Assembly: GCF_000346465.2 (NCBI RefSeq)
Contig: NC_034011.1
Span: 16,889,018 to 16,953,017 of the forward strand
From: Prunus persica
Taxonomy: Eukaryota > Streptophyta > Magnoliopsida > Rosales > Rosaceae
Direction of reading: 5' to 3'
Length of the DNA: 64,000 bases
Shown here: positions 24,959 through 34,827 of the stretch, piece after piece
How the letters are laid out: each line of letters opens with the position of its first letter
Numbering within the stretch: the stretch's first letter is position 1
Position numbers and translations under genes: made by a program
The notes under the pieces: model-generated
Seen by the model: only the letters and a program-made list of their open reading frames with translations
What the model was told of the DNA's origin: nothing
Databases searched by the model: none

Positions 24959-25149
24959 GGTTTTTCAGTCGTCGTTATATAAAAAATTCAAAATAAATTT
25001 AAAATTAATCCGAAAAATGAACGGCCTTACGTTCTTAATCCGAAAAATGAAGTTTCCGTCGTGGAATATTAAATTTACGTCGGTACTTGTAGAACTTTCG
25101 CCTTGGTTTTTCTTTCGACGTTTTATAACGCGCGCGCTCTAAAAATTTT

Positions 25150-25312
25150 CGCGCGACCTAAATTTTTTTAGATTTGGCTCTTAGTCTTATACTTCGATCC
25201 CTGAAACCTAAAATTTCAGATTTCACGCGACATAACATTTCGCTCTCTCACTTCTGCTCTAATTAAAAGTTGCACTCTCCAGGCTCGTCGAATCTGTGAG
25301 CTCGTCCAACCT
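25150..25312 (+). promoter_or_regulatory. Probable 5' leader region of the TNP2 gene in CACTA B
   Basis: A drop in AT content, a CT-rich stretch (TTTCGCTCTCTCACTTCTGC) and a strong donor GTAAGT at 25313 look like a non-coding first exon upstream of TNP2. The equivalent part of element A lies left of the window, so it cannot be compared. Inferred from composition and the splice site only. Confidence 0.35.
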
Positions 25313-25358
25313 GTAAGTACAAACCCTATCTTCCCCTTGTAAATTCATTGAATGATAT

Positions 25359-25766
25359 TAGGTTGTTTTGTTAAAGGGTTTTAGGTATATGCTTTGCGAT
25401 CTGTTAATAATGTGCTTATAGGTATGGGTTCATGGATTTTCTGTTTAATGGGTTCATGACAAGATCAAATAAAGGTGTACTTTGCTGGAAATCAACACAA
25501 AAAGACACAGATCACCAACTTCCAAATGATTTCCAGCAAAAGTACACCTTTATTTGATCTTGTCATTTTCCGCTATGGAGAAAATGATGGGGAGCAAATA
25601 GTACCTACGAAGGAAGAAACTGATAATGAAGATGGGGATTCGAGTGATGATTCTAGTAACGATTCGAGTTATATTAGGTTGTTTTGTTAAAGGGTTTTAT
25701 GTGTATGCTTGCGATCTGTTAATAATGTGCTTATAGGTATGGGTTCATGGATTTTCTGTTTATGTC
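25359..25766. repeat. Long hairpin flanked by direct repeats
   Basis: Arms of about 39 bases (25456-25494 and 25527-25566) are inverted copies: ATGACAAGATCAAATAAAGG on the left pairs with the CCTTTATTTGATCTTGTCAT end of the right arm. The loop is 32 bases. Around it, a roughly 95-base sequence containing GGTATGGGTTCATGGATTTT occurs twice, at about 25359-25455 and 25672-25766. An acidic-looking frame (25580-25680, DNEDGDSSDDSSNDSS) lies between the right arm and the second repeat; whether it is translated is unknown. Confidence 0.75.
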
Positions 25767-26100
25767 GTATCTTTTAATCACTCTGTTATGTTGAATTGGG
25801 AATGGATTTATTGTTTTCATGCTTGGTTTCATGTATATGTTGGTTTCTTGCTTGTTTTCATATATATGTTGTGTTCTTAATGGGTTTTGTGTTCTTGAAA
25901 ATAAACTGAGACACGACGAATTTTAAGGCATACGACGACGATTACACGACGGTTTTTTTAAACGACCGTCGTTGTATTACTTATACACGACGGTTTTTTC
26001 ATAAACCGTCGTTTCTATTACTTATAATAGACGACGTCTGTTGAAAATCCGTCGTCTATATATGCCAAATATTTCTGTTTTTGTTTAAAACCCGTCGTCT

Positions 26101-26468
26101 NNNNNNNNNNNNNNNNNNNNNNNNNNNNNNNNNNNNNNNNNNNNNNNNNNNNNNNNNNNNNNNNNNNNNNNNNNNNNNNNNNNNNNNNNNNNNNNNNNNN
26201 NNNNNNNNNNNNNNNNNNNNNNNNNNNNNNNNNNNNNNNNNNNNNNNNNNNNNNNNNNNNNNNNNNNNNNNNNNNNNNNNNNNNNNNNNNNNNNNNNNNN
26301 NNNNNNNNNNNNNNNNNNNNNNNNNNNNNNNNNNNNNNNNNNNNNNNNNNNNNNNNNNNNNNNNNNNNNNNNNNNNNNNNNNNNNNNNNNNNNNNNNNNN
26401 NNNNNNNNNNNNNNNNNNNNNNNNNNNNNNNNNNNNNNNNNNNNNNNNNNNNNNNNNNNNNNNNNNNN
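26101..26468. other. Assembly gap (368 N)
   Basis: Unknown sequence. By comparison with element A, the flanks correspond to positions 219 and about 2768, so the missing part is exactly the main TNP2 exon. In element A that interval is about 2549 bases, far more than 368. Either the gap length is underestimated or this copy is internally deleted. Confidence 0.95.
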
Positions 26469-26537
26469 TTTAAATTATTTCTTATGTTTATCTTATATAT
26501 TTGGGACCGTAATGCTTGAATTTTTCGTGTCATGTAG

Positions 26538-27373
26538 GCAACATATGATCCACATCAAGACTGCTTATCCAAAATTTAGAAAGAGAACAAAGTGGCTGCA
26601 GGATAAGCACAATAGCACTTTCATTCAATGGCTACGCTTCAAGGTATATGTTGTTGAATAACGTATTTCTCTTTTAATTTTCTTCTTATTTATATGTTAG
26701 GATGAATTAAGATATGATTAATTTGCAGGTTCAAAGTGAAGTTGAGGAAGACAATCATGGCGTATCAGAAAATTTAAGGTGGCTAGCAGCTGGTCCAAAC
26801 ATGTCAGTGCCATTATATAGGAGCTATCTTATTAAAGGTATTAAATTCAATATCAAGGCACAAGATGATGTGCGGACAACTCAAAATAGTGGAGTTTATT
26901 TACTTGCACATACCATGCAAGTTGCTAGTGCCAAGGATAAAAACCCAATTCTCTCAAATATGGGTTTCTATGGTGTCATTCAAGAAATTTGGGACCTTGA
27001 CTACCAAAAGTTTACAATCCCAGTCTTTAGGTGTGATTGGATAGATAGTTCTGGTCTTGTAGTCGACGAACTTGGATTTACCCTTGTAGATTTGAGTAAA
27101 ATTGGACATAGGAATGACCAATTTGTTTTGGCTTCTCAAGTCAAACAAATATTTTTTGTTGACGACCCGATGCATCGTGGTTGGTCGGTAGTGTTATCAA
27201 TGCCTAGTAGAGAATATAATGATGTTATTGGTGATGAAGTATTAGGTGATGTGATAATTGAGTGTGAGCCATTTACTAGAGGGATGCCAAATGTTGACAC
27301 ATTTGATGAACTGGTAGGTGAGTTAGGCGGTCAAAATATTCGAGATGGGTGTGAAGATATATGGATTGAATGA
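26538..27373 (+). CDS. 3' exons of TNP2 transposase in CACTA B (partial)
   Basis: Two exons, 26538-26643 and 26729-27373, align with exons 2 and 3 of the element A transposase with the same splice sites. The 219-codon frame containing exon 3 translates identically to that of element A; the few DNA differences seen are silent (for example GTGGGT versus GTAGGT). It encodes the DUF4216 C-terminal region (motifs GVIQEIWDLDY and FRCDWIDSSG). The N-terminal 800 residues lie in the gap or are lost. Near-perfect identity implies that the two elements separated recently or are kept similar. Confidence 0.85.
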
Positions 27374-28731
27374 TGCTTATGTAATTGGCAGTGTATGACA
27401 TTAATTTTGTAATATATTGTAATGTGATTTCTTCACTTTCTACGTTCAAATAAAACACGACGTTATTGTGAATCAGTTATTCAGCATATTTACCGACGTC
27501 TTAAAGCAACGTAACAATGAAGAACCACGACGCTATTGTGAAGCAATTATTCAGGATATCACGTCGGTGAAGGATAAAGAACCGCCATGTAATTCAAAAT
27601 AACACGACTCCAATCCCATAATACCGACGTCTAAAAAACGAGATATGTATCTGAACGTCAAAAATACGACGTCATCATACATTTTCCACGTCGCAAGTTC
27701 TTTTATAACGAAGAGGACGAAATTAATTCCGACGGAAATTCATTATAACCGCCGTCTAATAACAATTAAACGACGTTATTTGTAATACGGCTCCCATCAT
27801 AATCTACGCCGTCTATATGTTCTGTAATACGGCTCTCATTTATTTGGAACCGACGTTGTTTAGACGTTCAACGTCGTCTATATTATTAAGTGCGTCGTGA
27901 GTAATGAATACATATAAATACAACGTCGACTATATAAATGTATACGTCGTAAATAATGACACTGACAACTATTTCCACGTCATCTTTTTTAGATAAAATC
28001 GAAGTGGAAAATTTATTTCACGACGGTTTTTTGTAAATAAGAGACGTTGTAGAACTTTAGCAGACTAAACACGTCTGTTTTTATTGTTTTCCGACGTTGT
28101 TGTATTTAACAACGTCTAATATTTATGGTCGTTGTTTGTTTCTGAAAATAGGACGTATAAATTTTTTAATACGACTCTCATATATTTGTAACTGACGTTG
28201 TTTAGTTTTTCAACGTCTACTATAGAAACACATACGTCGTAAATAATGACACTGACAACTATTTCCACGTCATCTTTTATCAAAAAATCGAAGTGGAAAA
28301 TTAATTGTACGACGGTTGTGTTTATATGTGCGACGTAGTAGGTATCAATAACGTCGTCTTCTAATGTATTTAAAGACGTCATATTTTTTATTGTCGTGAA
28401 AATTATATTTAACGTCGGCGTATTTTTATTGTCGTCGTTGTATGTCTATCTTGCGGCCTTGTTCTCTTAATATGTGTCATATTTTCCCTTTTTAACGACG
28501 GTCTTTTTAGAGAATTGGTCGTCTATTATCATCCTCGATTGCTTTTTTTAGATCTTTTTGCAGTACAAAGACGTCGTTTTGTATTTTTTGATGACGTTGT
28601 ATTGTTTAACAACGACGGTTATTTAGCGTCGTGGTTTATGAGGGAAAAGATGACGGTGGATTCCACGACCATTGAAAAATCAAATACACGACGGTGATTT
28701 ACCGTCGTCTTTTTGCTTTTTTGTAGTAGTG
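27374..28731. repeat. Right subterminal region of CACTA B
   Basis: Collinear with 3672-5281 of element A, including the final CGACGG...CCGTCG foldback. About 250 bases corresponding to roughly 4390-4600 are missing, with the breakpoint near GAGACGT at 28041. The motif repeats are the same family, so slippage or recombination between motifs can explain the deletion. Confidence 0.85.
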
Positions 28732-30026
28732 ATGATACTTTTGCACCTATGGCTAAGATGAATACCGTTAGAGTTTTGTTGTCCTTAGCAGTAAACCTGG
28801 ATTGGACCCTGAGGCAATTTGATGGAAAAAAATGCATTCTTACATGGTGAACTAAAAGAAGAAGTGTACATGAGTCTTCCACCAGGGTATAGCATTATCG
28901 GTGACAAGGGGAAAATGTGCAAATTAAAAAAGCGTTGTATGGTTAAACCAATCTCCTCGGGCATAGTTTGGCAAATTTACTACAACTATGAAGAAGTTTG
29001 GTTACCAACATGCCAATACTGATCATACTCTATTCATTAAACATAGAGCTGATAAGGTAAATTTGTTGATTACTTATGTGGATAATATGATTGATGATAC
29101 TGTAGGAATTGAGGAATTAAATAAACGTTTAGCATCCGAGTTTGAGATAAAAGATTTGGGCAATCTGAAATATTTTCTAGGAGTGGAAGTCACTCGATCT
29201 AAACATGGCTTATTTCTTTCACAAGGGAAGTATGTCACAAATATGCTTGTAGATACTGGAATGCTTGACTATAAACCAGCTGATACACCTATTTTTAAGA
29301 ATCATAAACTTGGGGTTTATGTGGATCAGGTCCCAACTAACAAAGAAAGGCCAAAGGTTGGTTGGGAGATTGATTTATTTATCACTGGCACGCTATGATA
29401 TTGCTTATGCGGTAAGCATTGCTGGCCAATTTATGCATTCACCTAGTGAGGATCATATAGCTGATGTGATGCATATTTTGAGTTACTTAAAGTCTGCTCT
29501 TGGGAGAGGTTTATTATTTAAGAAAAATGGTCACTTGGATATACAAGGTACATAGACGCAGATTATGCAGGGAATATTACAGATAAACGTTCTACATCAG
29601 GTTACTTCACCTTTGTTGGCGGTAACCTAGTTATGTGGCGTAGCAAGAAGCAAAATGTTGTGCTACGATCCTCTGTATATTATGAGTATAGAGGGATTGC
29701 TTAAGGGGTTTGTGAAATACTCTAGTTGAGGTGGTTACTTGCTGAAATTTGGTTTAGACTGGATGCTACTACAAAGCTCCATTGTGATAGTTAATCTGCA
29801 TTTGAAATTGCTAACAATCCGGTGCAACATGATCCAAATAAGCTTGTAGAAGTTGATCGGCATTTCATTAAGGAGAAGCTGGAGCATAAGTTAATTTCTA
29901 TACCTTTTGTGCCTTCTTCAGAGCAGCTTGTAGATATGTTGACCCATGCAATGTCAAAGCGCCGATTTGAAGACTCACTTGACAAGTTGGGCATTACTGA
30001 TATATATGCACTAACTTGAGGGGGAG
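28732..30026 (+). pseudogene. Copia reverse transcriptase/RNase H remnant, downstream half
   Basis: Continues the frame cut by CACTA B: FAPMAKMNTVRVLLSLA, then [17 protein letters not shown] and the catalytic-loop region. The usual YVDD is YVDNM here (about 29070), which would disable the polymerase. Downstream are KDLGNLKYFLGVEV, the YDIAYAV...QFMHSPSEDH stretch, RNase H-like sequence with internal stops (CGSAD-type region broken near 29560), and a C-terminal DMLTHAMSKRRF. Several frameshifts and stops make it non-functional. Confidence 0.85.
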
Positions 30027-30230
30027 TGTTGGCGTGAATCAAGGTCAACGTTCCTTTTAGGAATATAAATTGTATTTTTGTAATTATCTAATTTGGGTAG
30101 AATTATGAGATTTTGTATATAGTTTCTATTTGTACCCATTTTGTATGTACTATATATATCGCTCATTGTGAGAAGAATAAACATATTATTTTAAACCCTA
30201 ATTACGTTTGAGTTCTCTCTCTCTCTAGCA
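30016..30230 (+). mobile_element. Copia polypurine tract and 3' LTR (end approximate)
   Basis: TTGAGGGGGAG (30016-30026) is a typical copia polypurine tract, immediately followed by an LTR start TGTTGGCGTGAATC at 30027. A TATA-like TGTACTATATATATCG lies near 30145. The LTR end is not clear and is placed near the CT-rich stretch. No matching 5' LTR was seen at the left edge, so the element is 5'-truncated. Confidence 0.65.
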
Positions 30231-30886
30231 AAGCTTGTATTGGTATGCCTCGGCAATAATAAGAATTACAAGAACAACCTTTGAAGTTTTAAATTATTTT
30301 CACAATTTGTTGATTTTTCATCCAAAGATTAATAATTTTATTTTTTTTAAATTGTAGCTACAGCTGATATAGCCCAGAATGTAGATGCGTCCCTGAATAT
30401 GTCAGGCCTTGAAAATGGTAGTTAGATGAGTAAAAATGCTACCCATTATACATTGGTGGTGGTTGAGTGTGTCGTACAAGTTAGCTGGAGACCTCAATAA
30501 CAATATTAATTACCTTATCCCTTGGCTGAATATTGGTACAACATAAGTTGATAAGCATAAACATCAAGACTGAATTATTGGATATACACGAGAAACACGT
30601 TGCTTTGCCTTCGACACTGCATGCATGTGCCCAACATTGACTTGAACCAAGCCATATCTCTCTCTCTCTCTATCTCTCCACCGCAGCTTGTATTGGTAGG
30701 CCTCAGCAATGGTAAGAATTACACGAACAACCTCTGAGGTTTAAATTTTTTTAATAAAATTCCTTTTCGTTAATTTTTCCTCTAAAAGTTAATGATTTTA
30801 TTTATAAAAAAATTCATTCAAATGACAAAGTTTGCCCCTAATATTATAGAGCTTTAGTTTTAAAACACAATATAGTACTAATTTGG
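30231..30886. repeat. Diverged direct repeats, inverted relative to 37690-38990
   Basis: AGCTTGTATTGGTA(T/G)GCCTC(G/A)GCAAT occurs at about 30230 and 30686 with similar following sequence. The stretch 30400-30740 is related, in inverse orientation, to parts of 37850-38060 and 38690-38970, including a block containing TACAAGTTAGCTGGAGACCT. The last 45 bases resemble 14821-14865, and the solo LTR inserted there. No gene. Confidence 0.65.
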
Positions 30887-31614
30887 TGACAGGACCCGCC
30901 CCGGAATTTCCCGGAAACCGAAGCGGACCCCGTCTTTGATCCGACATCATCCCGATGCCGGGCCCACCTACTAAGAAATAGAGACTTTCTACCAAAATTT
31001 TGGCAGAGTCTCCTCTGTAATTTAAGCAATCCCAACGAATATTACTCAACCTGCAACATGCATAAAATAAAAATAATCCCAACCAGTAGCATGCTTTCAC
31101 AAACCTACAAGTCATACTAGAGTGGCCTCCGGCCTCACAAGTAAAATCTACCATGGGCAATACAGAGCAACTACTGAATTTAGATTACAAGAACAGTTGA
31201 GTAGAGAAATTACTCAGTTCCTAACTAGAAAGATGCACAGTTTGAGCTTCGTACACCACTTGCACGCTTCTTGGAGTGACTACTGGCTGGGGGGCGCAAA
31301 ACAGAAAACATGTGAGTGGACAAAAACCAGATTTGCAGTTAAAAACAATATAGTAACCCCACCATATAAAAATAATGCTCAAGTCATGCAGGTTCACAAT
31401 TCAATAATTAATTACTCAAAACATGCTTCATTAAAACTCTTCTAAAAACACCTGTTATCTCCTTCAAAAAGAAACCCATCCTCTCAATCTTACAACTCCT
31501 GTCAAACCACTAAACAAACTCTAATTCCTTACGCACTCAACTATACGTATACATATAAATATACATATATATATATATAAACATAACTATAAATAGCTAT
31601 ACGATACACTCATC

Positions 31615-31714
31615 NNNNNNNNNNNNNNNNNNNNNNNNNNNNNNNNNNNNNNNNNNNNNNNNNNNNNNNNNNNNNNNNNNNNNNNNNNNNNNNNNNNNNN
31701 NNNNNNNNNNNNNN
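31615..31714. other. Assembly gap (100 N)
   Basis: Exactly 100 N, the usual placeholder for unknown size. It falls just before the hairpin-repeat array of the LTR, a repeat that could stop assembly. Confidence 0.95.
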
Positions 31715-31791
31715 GTTTGACTAGTCCACAGGATTTCCCAGGTACTTTCTGCGTCCTAGGATGAGAGGTCCTACGGGGGACGAAACTCCAA

Positions 31792-31996
31792 AGCTGCCAC
31801 ACCGGAACATCCAACGCCATGTGTAGCTCCCAAACTATGTCCTACGCGCGCAGACTGGATCATCACACACCGGAACATCCAACGCCCATGGTGATGACCC
31901 TAAACTCTATACAAAGTCTTTTCATACGCCGGAACATCCAACGCCGCATATGGAAAGTGTCTCACACGCCGGAACATCCAACGCCGCGAGTGAGAC
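31792..31996 (+). repeat. Array of hairpin units with constant loop and variable stems
   Basis: Four units share the core CCGGAACATCCAACGCC but have different flanking stems that remain complementary: CATCAC (31861-31866) with GTGATG (31891-31896); CTTTTCATA (31918-31926) with TATGGAAAG (31949-31957, one G-T pair); GTCTCAC (31959-31965) with GTGAGAC (31990-31996); and AGCT..CACA with TGTG.AGCT (31792-31828). See the related arrays at 35255-35770 and 59330-59980. Confidence 0.8.
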
Positions 31997-33627
31997 TGGT
32001 AACTGGGGAAGGTACTTACATAGTGTAATCATACAACTCCTCTCAAAGTCAAATTCTTCCACAACACCCTCCGACGACCCAAGTATCTTGTCTATAGATA
32101 ATATATAAATATACTTCCCCACAACCCAAATAAAATGCACTCTCCAAAACCCACAATGCCAAACTCACAATATATTGCCAAGTGCTATATAACCATCATA
32201 ATCAACTCATGAATACAATATATATTCCATAAGCCATTAAAACATTATGCAAAAATCTTTCGTCAATTAAAACCATGCATATGATTGAAAACAAAGTCCA
32301 CTCACAAGTATTCCCACACTGCCTGACCACGTGAGGGTCCTGCTTGCTGCGTACGTGCAGTCGAAACACCTATTTCGAGATACGAACCGTTAAATAATAT
32401 AAAATTACGTCGAAGCGGAAATCACAAATTAAATGCTTAAATCCCAAATTCCCCATACGTGCATGTTGAAGAAGGTTTCCTAAGGTCCGATTACGGGTTT
32501 AGGAATCGTTTACGATTTTACGGTTATCGCAAATTCGCAAACTTTGCATTATTGAATTGGAACATCCGGGGCTCCGAATCATAATTCGTGAATTCCCATA
32601 CGGTCCTAGGAATACCTAGAACAACATATTTTAATTCGGGAAAGATCTAACGGTCGAAACCTATCGAACTCGGATAACGCACAATATGCGAAAATCCGTT
32701 CGATAGTCAAACGACATCCGAATTGAGATCCGCGAATTCCTATGCGTTCGTGACAACCTAAGGATCTCATCGGGTTAATTTACAACTTCACCAGCCTTGC
32801 CCACGCACCGCCACACGCGCCGGCAGTGCGTGGGTGTGTAGAGTAATTCCGGCGACGGAAAAACTCCACACCCAAGCTCACCCTTCCTACCCTAGCTCCT
32901 ACTTGAGGTCAGGATCACTTCTTTCAACTACGGGAGGGTCTAATTCGGGCGGCAACTGGCCGGAATTTCATTTTGAAATCCGGCCAAAACCTAGATTTTC
33001 TAATCGATTTCCTAGACAACGAATCGGTCCAAACCTATACAACAGTCAGCTAGAACTCAGAAAATGGATGAGAAACCATACCTCGCTCACCGGGTCTGGG
33101 CGGCGGAGGCGGTGGTGCGACGGCGGGAAAGCTCCGGTTCAAAACAGTCGAGCTCGCGGCCGAATTTCGTAGTTTCCGACGGGGAAAACGGGCAAGTCTT
33201 GATCGGGACGTCGAGGCGAGTCGATCGGGACCGGTCTCGTGTCCTGCCGTGGCCGGAGTTGAGAGAACCGAGGAGGGAGAGAGTCGGTGTAGGGGAGAGA
33301 GAGAGACTGAGGAGAGAGAGTGTATCGAGCGTGCGAGAGGAGAGAGAGAGCTGAGGTGAAAAATCTGATTTTTACCACATTTTTTTGAAATATTTACAGT
33401 TTTGCCACTGATAGTGTTTTGCCCGTAACTTTTTCGTTACAATTCCGATTCAAGCCTACCGCATGTCTACGAATTCGTCTCAGAACCATCTACTCAGAAA
33501 TACTATCCGTGGTCCCAAAATCATTTCGATTAAGAAAGTGACCAATTTACCCCTACCCCAAGGGTAAATTCATAATTTATTCTAAATAGGTTAAAATAGA
33601 CATTTAATTTGGAGTCGGGATGTTACA

Positions 33628-34149
33628 TTTGGAAGATAAGAATACAATTTCATCTAATTAGCATAAGGCCAAAGACCAAATGTAGTATCTAATTTTACAA
33701 AAATATCATTAAAAAATATCAAAATTACACACAATGCCACTCCTTCTAAGGTAAGCATACTATGCCACATGTCCATATCTAGCCAACCACCACCACCAGC
33801 CACCACCACTGCCCGTCACCGGCCTGCCATCGTCCGTAAGGGACCAACTCCGTTGCCCTTTATTCACCTTTAAGAAAAAAAGATTTTGTGTCATTGAATG
33901 GACTCGTACCTTGACCCTTAGAGGAGAAAGGCTCACTCACAAACCACTACACCCAATTTGATTTTGTAATATTTATTCAGTTATACAATATTTATATAAA
34001 AATCAACGATTTTTTATAAAGAAAAAAAATTCATTTCAACACTTATTCACACAAAAACTGCAAATAAAAACAGAAACTGCAACAAAAATACAATGTAGAT
34101 ATCAATTATGTTAAAAAAAACAAAAGCAGCAACAGCTACAAAAATAATT
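33628..34149. other. Repeat flank with possible SINE remnant (minus strand, about 33870-33957)
   Basis: 33633-33745 continues the repeat seen at 14870-14970. On the minus strand, GTGTAGTGGTTTGTGAGTG (from about 33955 leftward) and GGTACGAGTCC resemble the A and B boxes of a tRNA-derived SINE, about 35-40 bases apart. No clear duplicated target was found. The rest is AT-rich without a gene. Confidence 0.5.
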
Positions 34150-34700
34150 GTAATTAAATGAAAACTGCAATGCAGTTTCCAGTATCCAAAAGTCCAATTT
34201 CGTGTTCCCTTGCTCTTAGGTAGTTCAACTCTTTTCTTGCCCACCCCATTCCTCATATGGGTAGCCTCTACTCTTCAAATTGGTGAGGTTGAAAGCCAAG
34301 GAAAGAGCAAAAATCCAATTGTAATTAAATGAAAACTACAATGCAGTTTCCAAAAGTCCAATTTTGAGTTCTCTTGCTCTTAGGTAGTTCTACTCTTCTC
34401 TTGCCCTTAGGTAGTTCTACTCTTCTCTTGCCCACTCAATTCCTCATTTTGGTAGCCTCTACTCTTCAAATTGGTGAGGTTGAAGGCCAAAGACGAGCAA
34501 AAATCCAATTGTAATTAAATGAAAACTACAATGCAGTTTCCAAAAGTCCAATTTTGAGTTCCCTTGCTCTTGGGTAGTTCTACTCTTCTCTTACCCACTC
34601 AATTCCTCATCTGGGTAGCCTCTACTCTTCAAATTGGTGAGGTTGAAGGCCAAGGAAAGAACAAAAATCAAATTGTAATTAAATGAAAACTAAAAAACTG
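34150..34700. repeat. Tandem repeat, units of about 165-190 bases
   Basis: GTAATTAAATGAAAACT recurs at 34150, 34321, 34511 and 34675, giving spacings of 171, 190 and 164 bases. Units contain TGCAGTTTCCAAAAGTCCAA and GGTAGTTCTACTCTTC. One unit has a small internal duplication (34360-34430). No coding potential. Confidence 0.85.
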
Positions 34701-34827
34701 CAATGCAGTTTGCGTAAAACTACAGTGCAGAACCTGTACAATGTAGTTTTGCAATACCATTTCCAAATCAAAAAGTTCAAACCCATGCACCAAAAAGCTA
34801 AACCAAAAAGTTTTGCAATACCATTGA

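Larger units (their letters stand above)
17758..28731 (+). mobile_element. CACTA transposon B, complete ends
   Basis: Left end CACCACTACAAAAAGTG at 17758; right end is the reverse complement of CACTACTACAAAAAAGC, ending at 28731. Length 10,974 bases including a 368-base gap. It carries, in order, a left subterminal repeat region, a six-exon transposase-24/ULP1 gene (19880-23350), a 627-base tandem duplication, a probable 5' leader for TNP2, the gap, and the last two TNP2 exons, then the right subterminal region. It is inserted in a copia reverse transcriptase frame. The empty site survives at about 41019-41023. A clean 3-base target duplication cannot be read: the left flank ends ATCA and the right flank begins ATGATAC, against ATCATGATAC in the empty copy. 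Confidence 0.9.
14821..29286 (+). repeat. Left copy of a 3.5-kb inverted duplication, split by CACTA B
   Basis: Segments 14821-17757 and 28732-29286 (3492 bases together) match the reverse complement of 40468-43965 (3498 bases) almost base for base, starting at GGGAGCTTTAGTTTTAAC. The duplicate carries the same copia remnant and solo LTR but no CACTA element. The two arms differ by scattered substitutions, for example one residue in the reverse transcriptase fragment. Confidence 0.9.
30887..33627 (+). mobile_element. Gypsy-like solo LTR with 5-base target duplication
   Basis: Starts TGACAGGACCCGCCCCGG and ends GGGATGTTACA; flanked by TTTGG at 30882-30886 and 33628-33632. The paralogous sequence at 14855-14885 (CTACTTTGGTAAATAGG) is the unoccupied site. 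The apparent length of 2741 bases includes a 100-base placeholder gap. No gag or pol sequence is present, so it is a solo LTR left by recombination. It carries an array of structured repeats (31792-31996). Open frames near 32834-33378 are LTR shadow. Confidence 0.85.

Noticed and set aside
32834..33378. GC-rich open frames on both strands near the CG-rich part of the LTR
   Set aside because: They fall in a solo LTR bounded by TTTGG duplications; a splice-free frame with Arg/Glu-rich low complexity at its end (GAGAGAG tract) is not convincing.
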